From assembly GCF_019175365.1 (NCBI RefSeq), contig NZ_CP059572.1, positions 2,542,001 to 2,606,000 on the forward strand: a stretch of DNA of 64,000 nt. The letters are read 5' to 3'. The position numbers and the translations under genes are program-made. Below are positions 8,595 through 16,281 of the stretch, piece by piece; within the stretch, counting starts at the first letter, position 1, and the number at the start of each line of letters is the position of its first letter. This stretch comes from Actinomadura graeca. Its GTDB lineage: Bacteria; Actinomycetota; Actinomycetes; Streptosporangiales; Streptosporangiaceae. The notes below the pieces were generated by a model. That model had not been told where the DNA came from, did no database searches, and was given only the letters and a program-made list of their open reading frames with translations.

Positions 8595-9773
8595 TCAGCC
8601 GCCCGCCATCAGGTCGGCGAACGCGCGGGCCGCGGGCTCGGAGGTGAACAGCCGGTCCAAGCGGGCCCGCGCGAGCCGGTGGCGGAACGTCCCGGCCAGC
8701 GAGGCGTCCCCCGCCTCGTGGACCATCTCCGTCATCCAGCAGGAGTACTCCTGGTAGTTCCACACCCGCCGCAGGCAGGTCGCGGAGTAGGCGTCGAGCA
8801 GTGAGCCGTCGCCGTCGCGCACGGCCGCGCGCAGCGCCCGGGCGAGCACGTCCGCGTCGCCGATCGCGAGGTTCATGCCCTTGCCGCCCATCGGGGTGAC
8901 GATGTGCGCCGCGTCCCCGGCCAGGAAGAGGGAGCCGTACCGCATCGGGTCGACGACGAGGCTGCGCATGTCCACGACGCCCTTCTCGGTGATCGGCCCC
9001 GCGGGCAGGTCCCCGTCGGCGAGCCGCAGCCGCAGCTGGGCCCAGACCCGCTCGTCGTCCCAGTCGCCGGGGCCGTCGTCCGGCGGGCACTGGAGGTAGA
9101 AGCGGCTGGCCCTCGGCCCGCGCGGGAACTGCGCCGCGAAGCCGTGCGAGGTGATCGCGAAGAGCGGGTGGCGGGGCGGCGGGATGTCGGCGAGGACGGT
9201 GAGCCAGCCGATGCCGTGGTCGTAGGAGAAGGCGGTCAGGGCACCGGCGGGCACCGACGCCCGGCTGACGCCGTGCTGGCCGTCGCATCCGGCGACGTAC
9301 GCGCAGGCGATCTCGCGGACGGTCCCGCCGGGGTCGCGGTAGGTCACCCGCGGGGCGGTGCCGCCGAGGTCGTGCGGTGTGACCTCGGCGGCGTCGAAGC
9401 GCAGGTCTCCCCCGTCCTCAAGGAACGCGGCGATGAGCCGCCCGACCAGCACCTGCTGCGGGACGATCCGGCCCGTCCTGCCGTCCGACAGCGCGGGGAC
9501 GTCGAGGTGGCGCGGTTCCCCGTCCACGCGGATCTCCAGGGTGCCGTCGCCGGGGGCGCCCGCCAGGATCCCGCCGAGCCCCGCCTCCTCGAAGATCCGC
9601 GTCCCGGCGTGGTCGAGGACGCCCGCGCGCTGCCGCCGCTCCACATACGACCGGCTCCGCCGCTCCAGCACCACGCACGCCACGCCGGCCCGCCGCAGCA
9701 GGCAGGCCAGGGTCAGCCCGGCCGGGCCCGCTCCAATGACGACGACCTCGCTGCTCTCGCGCACGCTCGGCAT
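8595..9773 (-). CDS. pobA: 4-hydroxybenzoate 3-monooxygenase (FAD-dependent)
   Basis: A 392-residue flavoprotein hydroxylase predicted to convert 4-hydroxybenzoate to protocatechuate with NAD(P)H and O2. It has the N-terminal dinucleotide-binding motif VIGAGPAGLTLA (residues about 11-22), the central GCDGQHGVSR segment (DG motif binding FAD and NAD(P)H), the FAD-ribityl motif GDAAHIVTPMGGKGMN, and the C-terminal WNYQEYSCWMTEMVH stretch that separates PobA from other aromatic hydroxylases. The ATG at 9773 is preceded by an AGGAGG element at optimal distance, so a longer frame extending to 9875 is rejected. No protocatechuate pathway genes are next to it; it is divergent from a secreted carboxylesterase, which might supply a hydroxybenzoate from an ester (inference). 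Confidence 0.9.
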   Translation of the reverse strand: MPSVRESSEVVVIGAGPAGLTLACLLRRAGVACVVLERRSRSYVERRQRAGVLDHAGTRIFEEAGLGGILAGAPGDGTLEIRVDGEPRHLDVPALSDGRTGRIVPQQVLVGRLIAAFLEDGGDLRFDAAEVTPHDLGGTAPRVTYRDPGGTVREIACAYVAGCDGQHGVSRASVPAGALTAFSYDHGIGWLTVLADIPPPRHPLFAITSHGFAAQFPRGPRASRFYLQCPPDDGPGDWDDERVWAQLRLRLADGDLPAGPITEKGVVDMRSLVVDPMRYGSLFLAGDAAHIVTPMGGKGMNLAIGDADVLARALRAAVRDGDGSLLDAYSATCLRRVWNYQEYSCWMTEMVHEAGDASLAGTFRHRLARARLDRLFTSEPAARAFADLMAGG

Positions 9774-10082
9774 GGACGGTCTCCTCCTGCTGTTCGGCGG
9801 CCTGATGCCCGGTGTCCCGCCGCGTCGCGCGGCGTCCCGGCCGATGCCGTTCCGGACCCCATGATGATGGGCCAAGGCGCGGTGCCCCGCAATTGGACCG
9901 GGAAGTCAATGAGCGGCTCCTGGGGGGCGCAATGGCCCGGCTCCGTCAATGCGATCCGGCCGCGCGGACGTTGACAAGGAAACAAACGCGCGCAAATTGT
10001 CCATTCAATATTTCACTGCGCCCGGCGCCGCTGCAATGATCGGAGAAGCCCCATATCCGCATGGTTTCGACCGGAGGACCAG
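9774..10082. promoter_or_regulatory. Divergent intergenic region with a candidate promoter
   Basis: 309 bp without a gene between pobA and the esterase. An AT-richer patch contains TTGACA (9971-9976), 17 bp, then AAATTG (9994-9999), a good -35 but poor -10 match, reading toward the esterase about 85 bp away. The pobA RBS (AGGAGG) lies at 9782-9787 on the minus strand. No convincing operator was seen. Confidence 0.35.
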
Positions 10083-11702
10083 ATGAGGTCCAGTATCACC
10101 CTGAAGTTGATATTGTCCGTCGCCGTCGCCGCCACCGGAATGACGGCGGCGCGCGCGGCGGCTGCGGCCCCGGCGGCCGCTCCGGCGTGCTCGGACGGCA
10201 CGCTCGTCCAGACCGACGCCGGTCCCGTGTGCGGCACCGCCGGAGACCGGATCACGAACTGGCTGGGGATCCCGTACGCCGCCCCGCCGGTCGCGGGCCG
10301 GCGGTGGAAGCCGCCCTCGCGGCATCCCGGCTGGACGTCGCCGCTCCAGGCGACCGAGCCGGGCAGCGCCTGCCCGCAGCCGTCGGACTTCAGGCCCGGG
10401 TCGACCAACGAGGACTGCCTGAAGCTGAACGTCCGGGTCCCCGCGGTCTCCGGGGGCGGGCCGCTGCCCGTCATGGTGCAGCTGCACGGCGGCGGGTTCC
10501 GCCTCGGCACCCCCTCCGACGGCACCCGTCTCGCCAAGGCCGGGCAGGTGATCCAGGTGGAGATGGAGTACCGGCTGGGCATCGTCGGGTTCCTGTCCCA
10601 CGCGAGCCTCGGCGCGAACTCCGGGAACTACGGGCTCCAGGACCAGCAGGCGGCGCTCGGCTGGGTGCGGCGCAACATCGCCCGGTTCGGCGGCGACCCC
10701 CGCAACGTCACCATCTTCGGGCCGTCCGCCGGGGGCTCCAGCGTGTGCGCCAACATGGCGTCCCCCACCGCCCGCGGGCTGTTCGACAAGGGGATCATCG
10801 AGAGCGGCGAGTACAGCTCGCTGCGCGGCGTCGACACGACCTGGCAGCCGCAGGACTGCGCGACCCGGCTGCCGACGCGGGCCGAGGCGCAGCGCGCGGG
10901 CGCCCGCTTCGCCGCCGCCGTCGGGTGCGGCACGGCCGCGGACGTCGCCGCCTGCCTGCGCGGGGTGCCGGTGCAGACCCTGCTCGACAAGGCGGGCAAC
11001 GGGCTCGGCGCGGACAGCGGCACGATCGCGCCCATCGTCGACGGCAAGACCCTGACCACGTCGCCGGGCAAGGCGTTCGCGTCCGGCACGTTCAACAAGG
11101 TCCCGGTCATCCACGGCGTGGCCAGGGACGAGACGCAGATCCTCCCCGCCGAGACGCCCGCCGCGTACGAGGAGCTCGTCCGACGCCAATACGGGGAGCA
11201 CGCGCCCGAGGTGCTGAAGCGCTACCCGCTGGCCCGGTTCCCGCAGCCCGCGGCGTACATCGCGTCCCGGACGATCCTCGCCGACGCCAACTCCGTCTGC
11301 CCGGCGCTGCTCAACGACCGCCGCCTGGCCGAGCACGTCCCCGTCTACGCCTACCAGTTCGACGACACGAACCCGCCGCCGCTGCCGTTCGTCGACTCGT
11401 CGAAGCCCGCCGGCGCCCTGCATGTCGGCGAGTTCGGCTACCTGTTCCACGGCACGTTCCCGGGCCAGCCCCCGCTGAACCCCAACCAGCGGCCGTTCCT
11501 GGAACAGCTCACCGCGCAGTGGTCGGGTTTCGCCCGCACCGGCGACCCCACCGTGGACGGCACCCCGCTGTGGACCCGGTTCTCGTCCAAGGACAAGGCC
11601 GTGATGTCGCTGCTGCCCGCCGGGGACAGCCAGATGAACTTCGACATCGCCCGGCAGCACAACTGCGCGTTCTGGAACCGGCTCGCGCCGTTCGGCCGGT
11701 GA
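10083..11702 (+). CDS. Secreted type B carboxylesterase
   Basis: A 539-residue alpha/beta-hydrolase of the carboxylesterase/lipase (type B) family. A signal peptide covers about residues 1-33 (basic MRSS, hydrophobic LILSVAVAATGM, Ala-rich end before CSDGTLV), so it is probably exported. Family marks are ITNWLGIPYAAPPVAGRRW, EDCLKLNVRVP, the oxyanion region LHGGGF, the nucleophile elbow FGPSAGGSS with Ser215, an acidic residue in GVARDETQ and a histidine in YLFHGTF near residue 458. The ATG has a GGAGGA ribosome site 5 bp upstream. It would hydrolyse carboxylic esters outside the membrane; substrate unknown. It is divergent from pobA. Confidence 0.88.
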   Translation: MRSSITLKLILSVAVAATGMTAARAAAAAPAAAPACSDGTLVQTDAGPVCGTAGDRITNWLGIPYAAPPVAGRRWKPPSRHPGWTSPLQATEPGSACPQPSDFRPGSTNEDCLKLNVRVPAVSGGGPLPVMVQLHGGGFRLGTPSDGTRLAKAGQVIQVEMEYRLGIVGFLSHASLGANSGNYGLQDQQAALGWVRRNIARFGGDPRNVTIFGPSAGGSSVCANMASPTARGLFDKGIIESGEYSSLRGVDTTWQPQDCATRLPTRAEAQRAGARFAAAVGCGTAADVAACLRGVPVQTLLDKAGNGLGADSGTIAPIVDGKTLTTSPGKAFASGTFNKVPVIHGVARDETQILPAETPAAYEELVRRQYGEHAPEVLKRYPLARFPQPAAYIASRTILADANSVCPALLNDRRLAEHVPVYAYQFDDTNPPPLPFVDSSKPAGALHVGEFGYLFHGTFPGQPPLNPNQRPFLEQLTAQWSGFARTGDPTVDGTPLWTRFSSKDKAVMSLLPAGDSQMNFDIARQHNCAFWNRLAPFGR

Positions 11703-11740
11703 CGCGATGACCCGGTGACGCGATGACCCGGTGACGCGGC
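11699..11740. repeat. 16-bp tandem repeat after the esterase gene
   Basis: The unit GTGACGCGATGACCCG occurs twice in tandem with a partial third copy, starting at the esterase stop codon and running to the terminator-like hairpin that follows. It looks like recent slippage in intergenic DNA. Confidence 0.7.
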
Positions 11741-11742
11741 GG

Positions 11743-11771
11743 CCCGGGCCCCGCGGGTGCGGTGGCCCGGG
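11743..11771. terminator. Hairpin between convergent esterase and amidase genes
   Basis: Perfect 8-bp stem CCCGGGCC (11743-11750) / GGCCCGGG (11764-11771) with a 13-nt loop, directly between two convergent stop codons. There is no U tract, which is usual for actinomycete terminators. It could serve both strands. Confidence 0.55.
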
Positions 11772-11772
11772 T

Positions 11773-13131
11773 TCAGCGTCCCAGGGACTCGAAGGCGGCG
11801 CCGGCGGCGAGGAGGTCGTGCTCGGCGTAGTGCCGGGCGATCAGCTGGATCCCCGCCGGGCGGTCCGCGGGCGCGGTGCCCGGCGGGACCGACAGGGCGG
11901 GGTGGCCGGTGTGGTTGGCCAGGGACGTGAGCCGGACCATGGCCGCCACGGCGTCCTCGGGGCGCCCGGCCAGCTCCACCTCGGTCCGTCCCAGCGGTGG
12001 CGGGTCGACGGCCATCGTGGGCAGCGCGATGACGTCGGCCCCCGCCAGGATCTCGTCGAGCCGGGCCCGCAGGAGCATCCGGCCCCGCTGCGCGGCGAGG
12101 TAGGCGCCGGTGCCGACCTCGGCGCCCGCGAGGATCCCGTCCCGCATCGCCGGGCCGTAGCGGTCGTCGGGCTCGCCGAAGCGGCGCAGGTGGTAGGCGG
12201 CCATCTCGGCGGACAGGACGGGCCAGTGGACGGCCTTGACGTCCTCCTGGTCCGGCAGGTCCGCCGTGACCGGCTCCGCGCCCGCGGCGCGGGCGGCGTC
12301 CACCGCGGCGGTGAACTCCTCACGCAGGTGGGGGTCCACAACGTCGAGGTAGTCCTCGGACGGGACGGCGATCCGCATGCCCGCCAGGCGCGCGGGTGCT
12401 CCGGAGACGGCATCACCGGCGCGGACGGCGTCGCCGCCTCGGCCGGTCCCGGCGAGCAGGGCGTCCAGCGTCACGGCGACATCCTCGACGGTGCGGCCGA
12501 TCGGCCCGGCGTGGTCCAGCGACCAGGCGAGCGGGACGATCCCGTCCGTCGGCAGGAGGCCGTAGGTGGGCTTGAGGCCCACGACCGCGCAGCACGCGGC
12601 CGGGATGCGGACGCTGCCGCCGGTGTCGGTGCCGAGCGCGGCGAAGCACATCCCGGCGCGCACCGCGGCCGCCGAGCCGCCGCTGGAGCCGCCCGCGGTG
12701 CGGGTCGCGTCGAACGGGTTCCGCGCCGGGCCCAGCGTGGTGAGGGCGAACTCGTCCTGGGTGGTCGAGGCGACGACGACCGCGCCCGCCCGCCGCAGCG
12801 CGGCGACGACGGAGGCGTCACCGGACGCGACGGCCCCGGAGAGGACCCGCGAGCCCGCGTCCTGCGGCATGCCCTCCATGGCGATCATCGACTTGACGGC
12901 GACCGGCACGCCGTCCAGCGGGCCGAGCGCCCGCCCCGCGGACAGCCGCTCCGCCGCGAGGGCCGCCTCGGCGCGGGCGCGGCCGGCGCGCGGATGCGCG
13001 ACGGCCCGCAGCCGGTCGCCGGCGACGCGGCGCAGCGCCGCCTCGACGACGTCCACCGGCGACGCCTTCCCGTCGTCGTAGAGGGTCCGCAGCCCGCGGA
13101 TCGAGCCGTCCAGGACCGCGTCGTTCGGCAT
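11773..13131 (-). CDS. Amidase signature family hydrolase
   Basis: A 452-residue amidase-signature enzyme with the Ser-cisSer-Lys catalytic centre: lysine in VAVKSM (about residue 78), the glycine/serine-rich GGSSGGSAAAV, and the nucleophile loop DTGGSVRIPA. It would hydrolyse a carboxamide; the closest functional classes are GatA-like proteins and biuret or allophanate hydrolases, but no GatB or GatC is nearby. The start at 13131 is supported by a GGAGGAG element; a longer open frame has no RBS. It is the last gene of a three-gene minus-strand operon (membrane protein, amidohydrolase, amidase; 37 bp gap) divergent from a PucR regulator, which suggests catabolism of a nitrogen compound such as a cyclic amide or purine derivative (inference). 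Confidence 0.85.
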   Translation of the reverse strand: MPNDAVLDGSIRGLRTLYDDGKASPVDVVEAALRRVAGDRLRAVAHPRAGRARAEAALAAERLSAGRALGPLDGVPVAVKSMIAMEGMPQDAGSRVLSGAVASGDASVVAALRRAGAVVVASTTQDEFALTTLGPARNPFDATRTAGGSSGGSAAAVRAGMCFAALGTDTGGSVRIPAACCAVVGLKPTYGLLPTDGIVPLAWSLDHAGPIGRTVEDVAVTLDALLAGTGRGGDAVRAGDAVSGAPARLAGMRIAVPSEDYLDVVDPHLREEFTAAVDAARAAGAEPVTADLPDQEDVKAVHWPVLSAEMAAYHLRRFGEPDDRYGPAMRDGILAGAEVGTGAYLAAQRGRMLLRARLDEILAGADVIALPTMAVDPPPLGRTEVELAGRPEDAVAAMVRLTSLANHTGHPALSVPPGTAPADRPAGIQLIARHYAEHDLLAAGAAFESLGR

Positions 13132-13168
13132 CGTCGCTCCTCCGCGGGGCGGGTCGTGGTCGATCACG

Positions 13169-14809
13169 TCAGGCGGGTCCTTCCCAGACAGGGCGCCCGC
13201 CGACCCAGGTGCTCGTGACGGGGATGCCGGCCAGGCCCTCGGGGTCGGCGCGCAGCGGGTCCTCGGCCAGGACGGTGAAGTCGGCCAGGAACCCGGGCAG
13301 GAGGCGTCCCTTGAAGTGCTCCTCACCGGAGGCGGCCGCGGACCCGGCCGTGTACACCTCCAGCGCCTCGTAGGGGGTCAGCCGCTCGTCCTCGCCGAGG
13401 ACGGTGCCGTCCAGGCTCCGGCGGGTGGTCATCGACTGGAGCGCGTACAGCGGTTCCGGCGGGCCGCAGGGGTGGTCGGACGACCCCGCCACGGTGATCC
13501 CCGCTTCCCGGAACGTGCGGTGCGGGCTGATCCGGGCCGCCCGCTCGACGCCGTAGTGGGCCACCAGGTTGCGGCCGTGGTAGCGGACGAACGCGCCGAA
13601 CGGCACCGGGATCACCCCCAGCCGCCGGATGCGTTCCACGAGCCGTTCGTCCACCACCGAGCAGTGCTCGATGCGGTGCGCCTGCCCGGGCCGCGCGGGC
13701 ACGCGGGCGGCGGCGTCCTCCATCGCGTCCAGGACCTTGCCGATGGCCAGGTCGCCGTTGGCGTGCACGGCCAGCCTGCCTCCGGCGGCGTGCACCCGGT
13801 GGACGACCTCGGTGATCTCCTCGTCCGGCATGACCTGGATGCCGCCGGTCGGCTCGCCCTGGGCGCCGTTGTAGGGGCGCGAGCACAGGCAGGTGCCGCC
13901 GGAGACCGCGCCGTCGGCCATCATCTTCACGCCGGTGAAGCGCAGCCACTCATCGCCGAAGCCGGTGCCCAGGCCCAGCCGGGGCGCCGGGTCGAAGTGC
14001 TCGTACCACAGCAGCATCCCGATCCGGGCGGTGAGCGCACCGCCGTCGCGGGCGCGCTGGTACAGCTCCCAGTCGGCGGGGTGGACCATGGCGTCGCAGA
14101 TCGAAGTGATGCCCGCGGCGTTCATCTCCCCGACGATCCGGCGCAGCGACTCCACCCGCGCCTCGGCCGTCGGCACCGGGACGAGCGCGGGCTTGGCGCC
14201 GTGCCCGAAGAAGCCCTCCGTCCAGGCGCGCTCCCACACCACGCCGGTCAGCCGCCCGCCGTCGCGCACCAGCTCGCCGCCGACCGGGTCGGGCGTGCCC
14301 TCGTCGTAGCCGGCGGCGGCGAGCGCCGCGGAGTTGGCCACCGCGCCGTGGTAGGAGTAGTGGATGATCAGCACCGGGTGACGGGCGGAGACCCGGTCCA
14401 GCAGGTCACGGCCGACCGCGCCGCCGTCCTCGGTGCGGGACACGTCGAAGTTGTGCCCGACGACCCACGCGCCGTCCGGCGTGCGGGCCGCGCGCTCGGC
14501 CAGCGCCCGCCGCACCTCCTCGGCGCTGCCGGTCACGGTGGGCGCGAGGTCGACGTACAGCCCGCCGTCGGCCAGCACCGACGGGTGGGCGTGCGCGTCG
14601 TTGAAGCCCGGCACCACCACGCCCCGGCCGAGGTCCACCACGTCGGCGCCGGGGAAACGGTCGAGGAGCTCCGGGGCGGCGCCCACGGCGATCACCCGCT
14701 CGCCCAGCGTCACGAGGGCGTCGGCCGCGCCGCCCGTGTGCCCGCCCATGGTGACGACCCGGCGTGCCCGCACCACCTGCGGCCGGTGCCCCTCCTCGGC
14801 CCGGGTCAT
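13169..14809 (-). CDS. YtcJ-like amidohydrolase
   Basis: A 546-residue metal-dependent amidohydrolase of the YtcJ type (amidohydrolase 3 family). Landmarks are the metal-binding HxH in VPGFNDAHAHPSVL (about residue 66), LHVHANGDLAIG-like AVHANGDLAIGKVLDAME (residues about 350-367), IEHCSVVD, and SSDHPCGPPEPLYALQS, where the aspartate of the last metal motif sits. These enzymes cleave amide or ester bonds of ring or N-acyl compounds in the cytoplasm. The ATG overlaps the TGA of the upstream membrane protein gene (ATGA), indicating translational coupling. An open frame continues far upstream, opposite nothing and through the membrane protein region, but it is an artefact of high GC. Confidence 0.85.
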   Translation of the reverse strand: MTRAEEGHRPQVVRARRVVTMGGHTGGAADALVTLGERVIAVGAAPELLDRFPGADVVDLGRGVVVPGFNDAHAHPSVLADGGLYVDLAPTVTGSAEEVRRALAERAARTPDGAWVVGHNFDVSRTEDGGAVGRDLLDRVSARHPVLIIHYSYHGAVANSAALAAAGYDEGTPDPVGGELVRDGGRLTGVVWERAWTEGFFGHGAKPALVPVPTAEARVESLRRIVGEMNAAGITSICDAMVHPADWELYQRARDGGALTARIGMLLWYEHFDPAPRLGLGTGFGDEWLRFTGVKMMADGAVSGGTCLCSRPYNGAQGEPTGGIQVMPDEEITEVVHRVHAAGGRLAVHANGDLAIGKVLDAMEDAAARVPARPGQAHRIEHCSVVDERLVERIRRLGVIPVPFGAFVRYHGRNLVAHYGVERAARISPHRTFREAGITVAGSSDHPCGPPEPLYALQSMTTRRSLDGTVLGEDERLTPYEALEVYTAGSAAASGEEHFKGRLLPGFLADFTVLAEDPLRADPEGLAGIPVTSTWVGGRPVWEGPA

Positions 14810-16095
14810 ACCAGGCCCGCCGAGTCGAGCAGCTTGAGCGCGGGGATCCCCAGCGCGCTGATGACGGTCATCGACATGACGCTCCCTATGAACGGATGGA
14901 AGTCGGAGGGCAGCCGGACGGCGACGGCCCTCGCCAGCGGCGGCCCGGCAGCGGCGCCCGCCGCCGCCGCCAGGACGATCACCCGCCAGCCGCCGCCCGT
15001 GACGAGCACCGCCGCCGGGGCCAGGGACACCACGGGCACGAACGTGGGGTACCAGCCGTGGCGCTCCCACCGTCCGGAGTGCAGCCATACCCCCCAGACG
15101 GCGGTGAGGATCTGCGCGGTGAGCAGGTCGGGGACGAGGCCGCTGCCGTAGGACGGCCCCAGCGGGTCGATCACCCAGGCCAGCAGCAGCCCCGCCAGGA
15201 GCCCGGCCGAGGCCCACTCGTTGCCGTAGAACTGGGCCTCGCTGAAGTCCGCCAGCGCCCGCCGCGCCACCCACATCCGGGGCCGCGCGGGGACACCGTC
15301 CACGGCACCGGACGCGGCGGACGTGCCGGATGTGCCGGACGGGGCGGGCCCGTCGATGGCGGCGGGCCCGTCCATGGCAGCGGTCTCACCGGGGGTCTCG
15401 TCGGCCGCCTCGGTGCGCGGGTCGTCGGGCGGCGGCGGGGTGGGCATCCAGGGCAGGTGGCGGGCGACGAGGAAGGCGAGCAGCGCGCCCGCCGACATGC
15501 CGCCCACGTTGGCGACGACGGCGGGCAGGTCCAGTGGCGGGCAGACGTGGTGCCAGATCAGCAGCGACGCCGGGGTGACCAGCAGGGCGCCCAGCGCGCC
15601 CGCCGTCAGCGCGATCCGCGTCCCGCCGCCGTAGACCAGCACCATCGCGGGCGGCACCGACACGAACGGCACGAACGTCGGCTGCCACTCGCCGTCCGCC
15701 ATCGTCCAGCCCCACAGCGCGTTCGACAGCAGCAGCCCGGTCCCGGCGGCGAGCAGGACCCAGGGCCACAGGCCGGTCCCGTAGGCGATGTCGAATCCCC
15801 GGCCCCGCCACCGGCGCCGCGCCGCCAGATGCGCCACCGCGGCGGCGCCGAGCAGGCCCGCGCCCGCGAGCCACGCCTGGTAGAACTGCGCCTCGGTGGT
15901 GTCGCCGAGGATCCAGTCGAGCCAGGCGGCCGCGCCCCGTCCGTTCGGGGTGGCCGCCGCGGGCCCCAGCGCCGACAGGTGGTCCTCGGCCGCGTTCATC
16001 GCCAGGTTGAGCAGCACGGCGCCCGCGCACAGCACCAGCACCTGCGGAACCGGATGCGACCTCCGAGTGACGCCGGCCTCGGCCGTCACCGTCAT
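14806..16095 (-). CDS. Multi-span membrane protein with two homologous halves
   Basis: A 429-residue polytopic membrane protein that I do not recognise. Each half contains EAQFY, a hydrophobic segment with GLL, a YGxGL segment, W-G-W, then WxPTFVPxVSxxPAxVLVxGGG and further hydrophobic helices; a Pro/Gly/Ala-rich hydrophilic linker (about residues 220-275) joins them. This is internal duplication of about 150 residues. It is the first gene of the operon with the amidohydrolase (ATGA overlap) and amidase, so it could be a permease for their substrate, though it matches no transporter family I know. The ATG at 16095 has a GGGAGG ribosome site; a longer frame to 16197 does not. Confidence 0.75.
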   Translation of the reverse strand: MTVTAEAGVTRRSHPVPQVLVLCAGAVLLNLAMNAAEDHLSALGPAAATPNGRGAAAWLDWILGDTTEAQFYQAWLAGAGLLGAAAVAHLAARRRWRGRGFDIAYGTGLWPWVLLAAGTGLLLSNALWGWTMADGEWQPTFVPFVSVPPAMVLVYGGGTRIALTAGALGALLVTPASLLIWHHVCPPLDLPAVVANVGGMSAGALLAFLVARHLPWMPTPPPPDDPRTEAADETPGETAAMDGPAAIDGPAPSGTSGTSAASGAVDGVPARPRMWVARRALADFSEAQFYGNEWASAGLLAGLLLAWVIDPLGPSYGSGLVPDLLTAQILTAVWGVWLHSGRWERHGWYPTFVPVVSLAPAAVLVTGGGWRVIVLAAAAGAAAGPPLARAVAVRLPSDFHPFIGSVMSMTVISALGIPALKLLDSAGLV

Positions 16096-16180
16096 GGGCC
16101 TCCCTTCGCACCCCCGTGACCTGGGGTTGTCCGCCGGACGGCTGGCTTTCGAGTCTGCGTGGGGAGTGACGGCCGCCACA

Positions 16181-16228
16181 ACGAACAGAGTGCCCACGCT
16201 CGGTGTTCTCTAGTGACACTTTGTTCGT
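16181..16228. promoter_or_regulatory. Inverted-repeat operator in the PucR divergon
   Basis: ACGAACAGAGTG (16181-16192) and CACTTTGTTCGT (16217-16228) form an inverted repeat with 11 of 12 bases matching and a 24-bp spacer. It sits in the middle of the 186 bp between the amidase operon and the divergent pucR-like gene. Between the arms is a second small inverted repeat, GTGT ... ACAC (16203-16219). Divergent placement next to a regulator gene makes this the likely binding site of that regulator. Confidence 0.6.
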
Positions 16229-16281
16229 CGACAATGGTCCTGAGCAGGCTGTTCGGAGACGCGGGTGGAAGGAGCACGCAG

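Noticed and set aside
13169..15274. Upstream extension of the amidohydrolase frame to 15274
   Set aside because: It runs through the membrane protein gene and lacks a ribosome site; the ATG at 14809 is coupled to the preceding stop.
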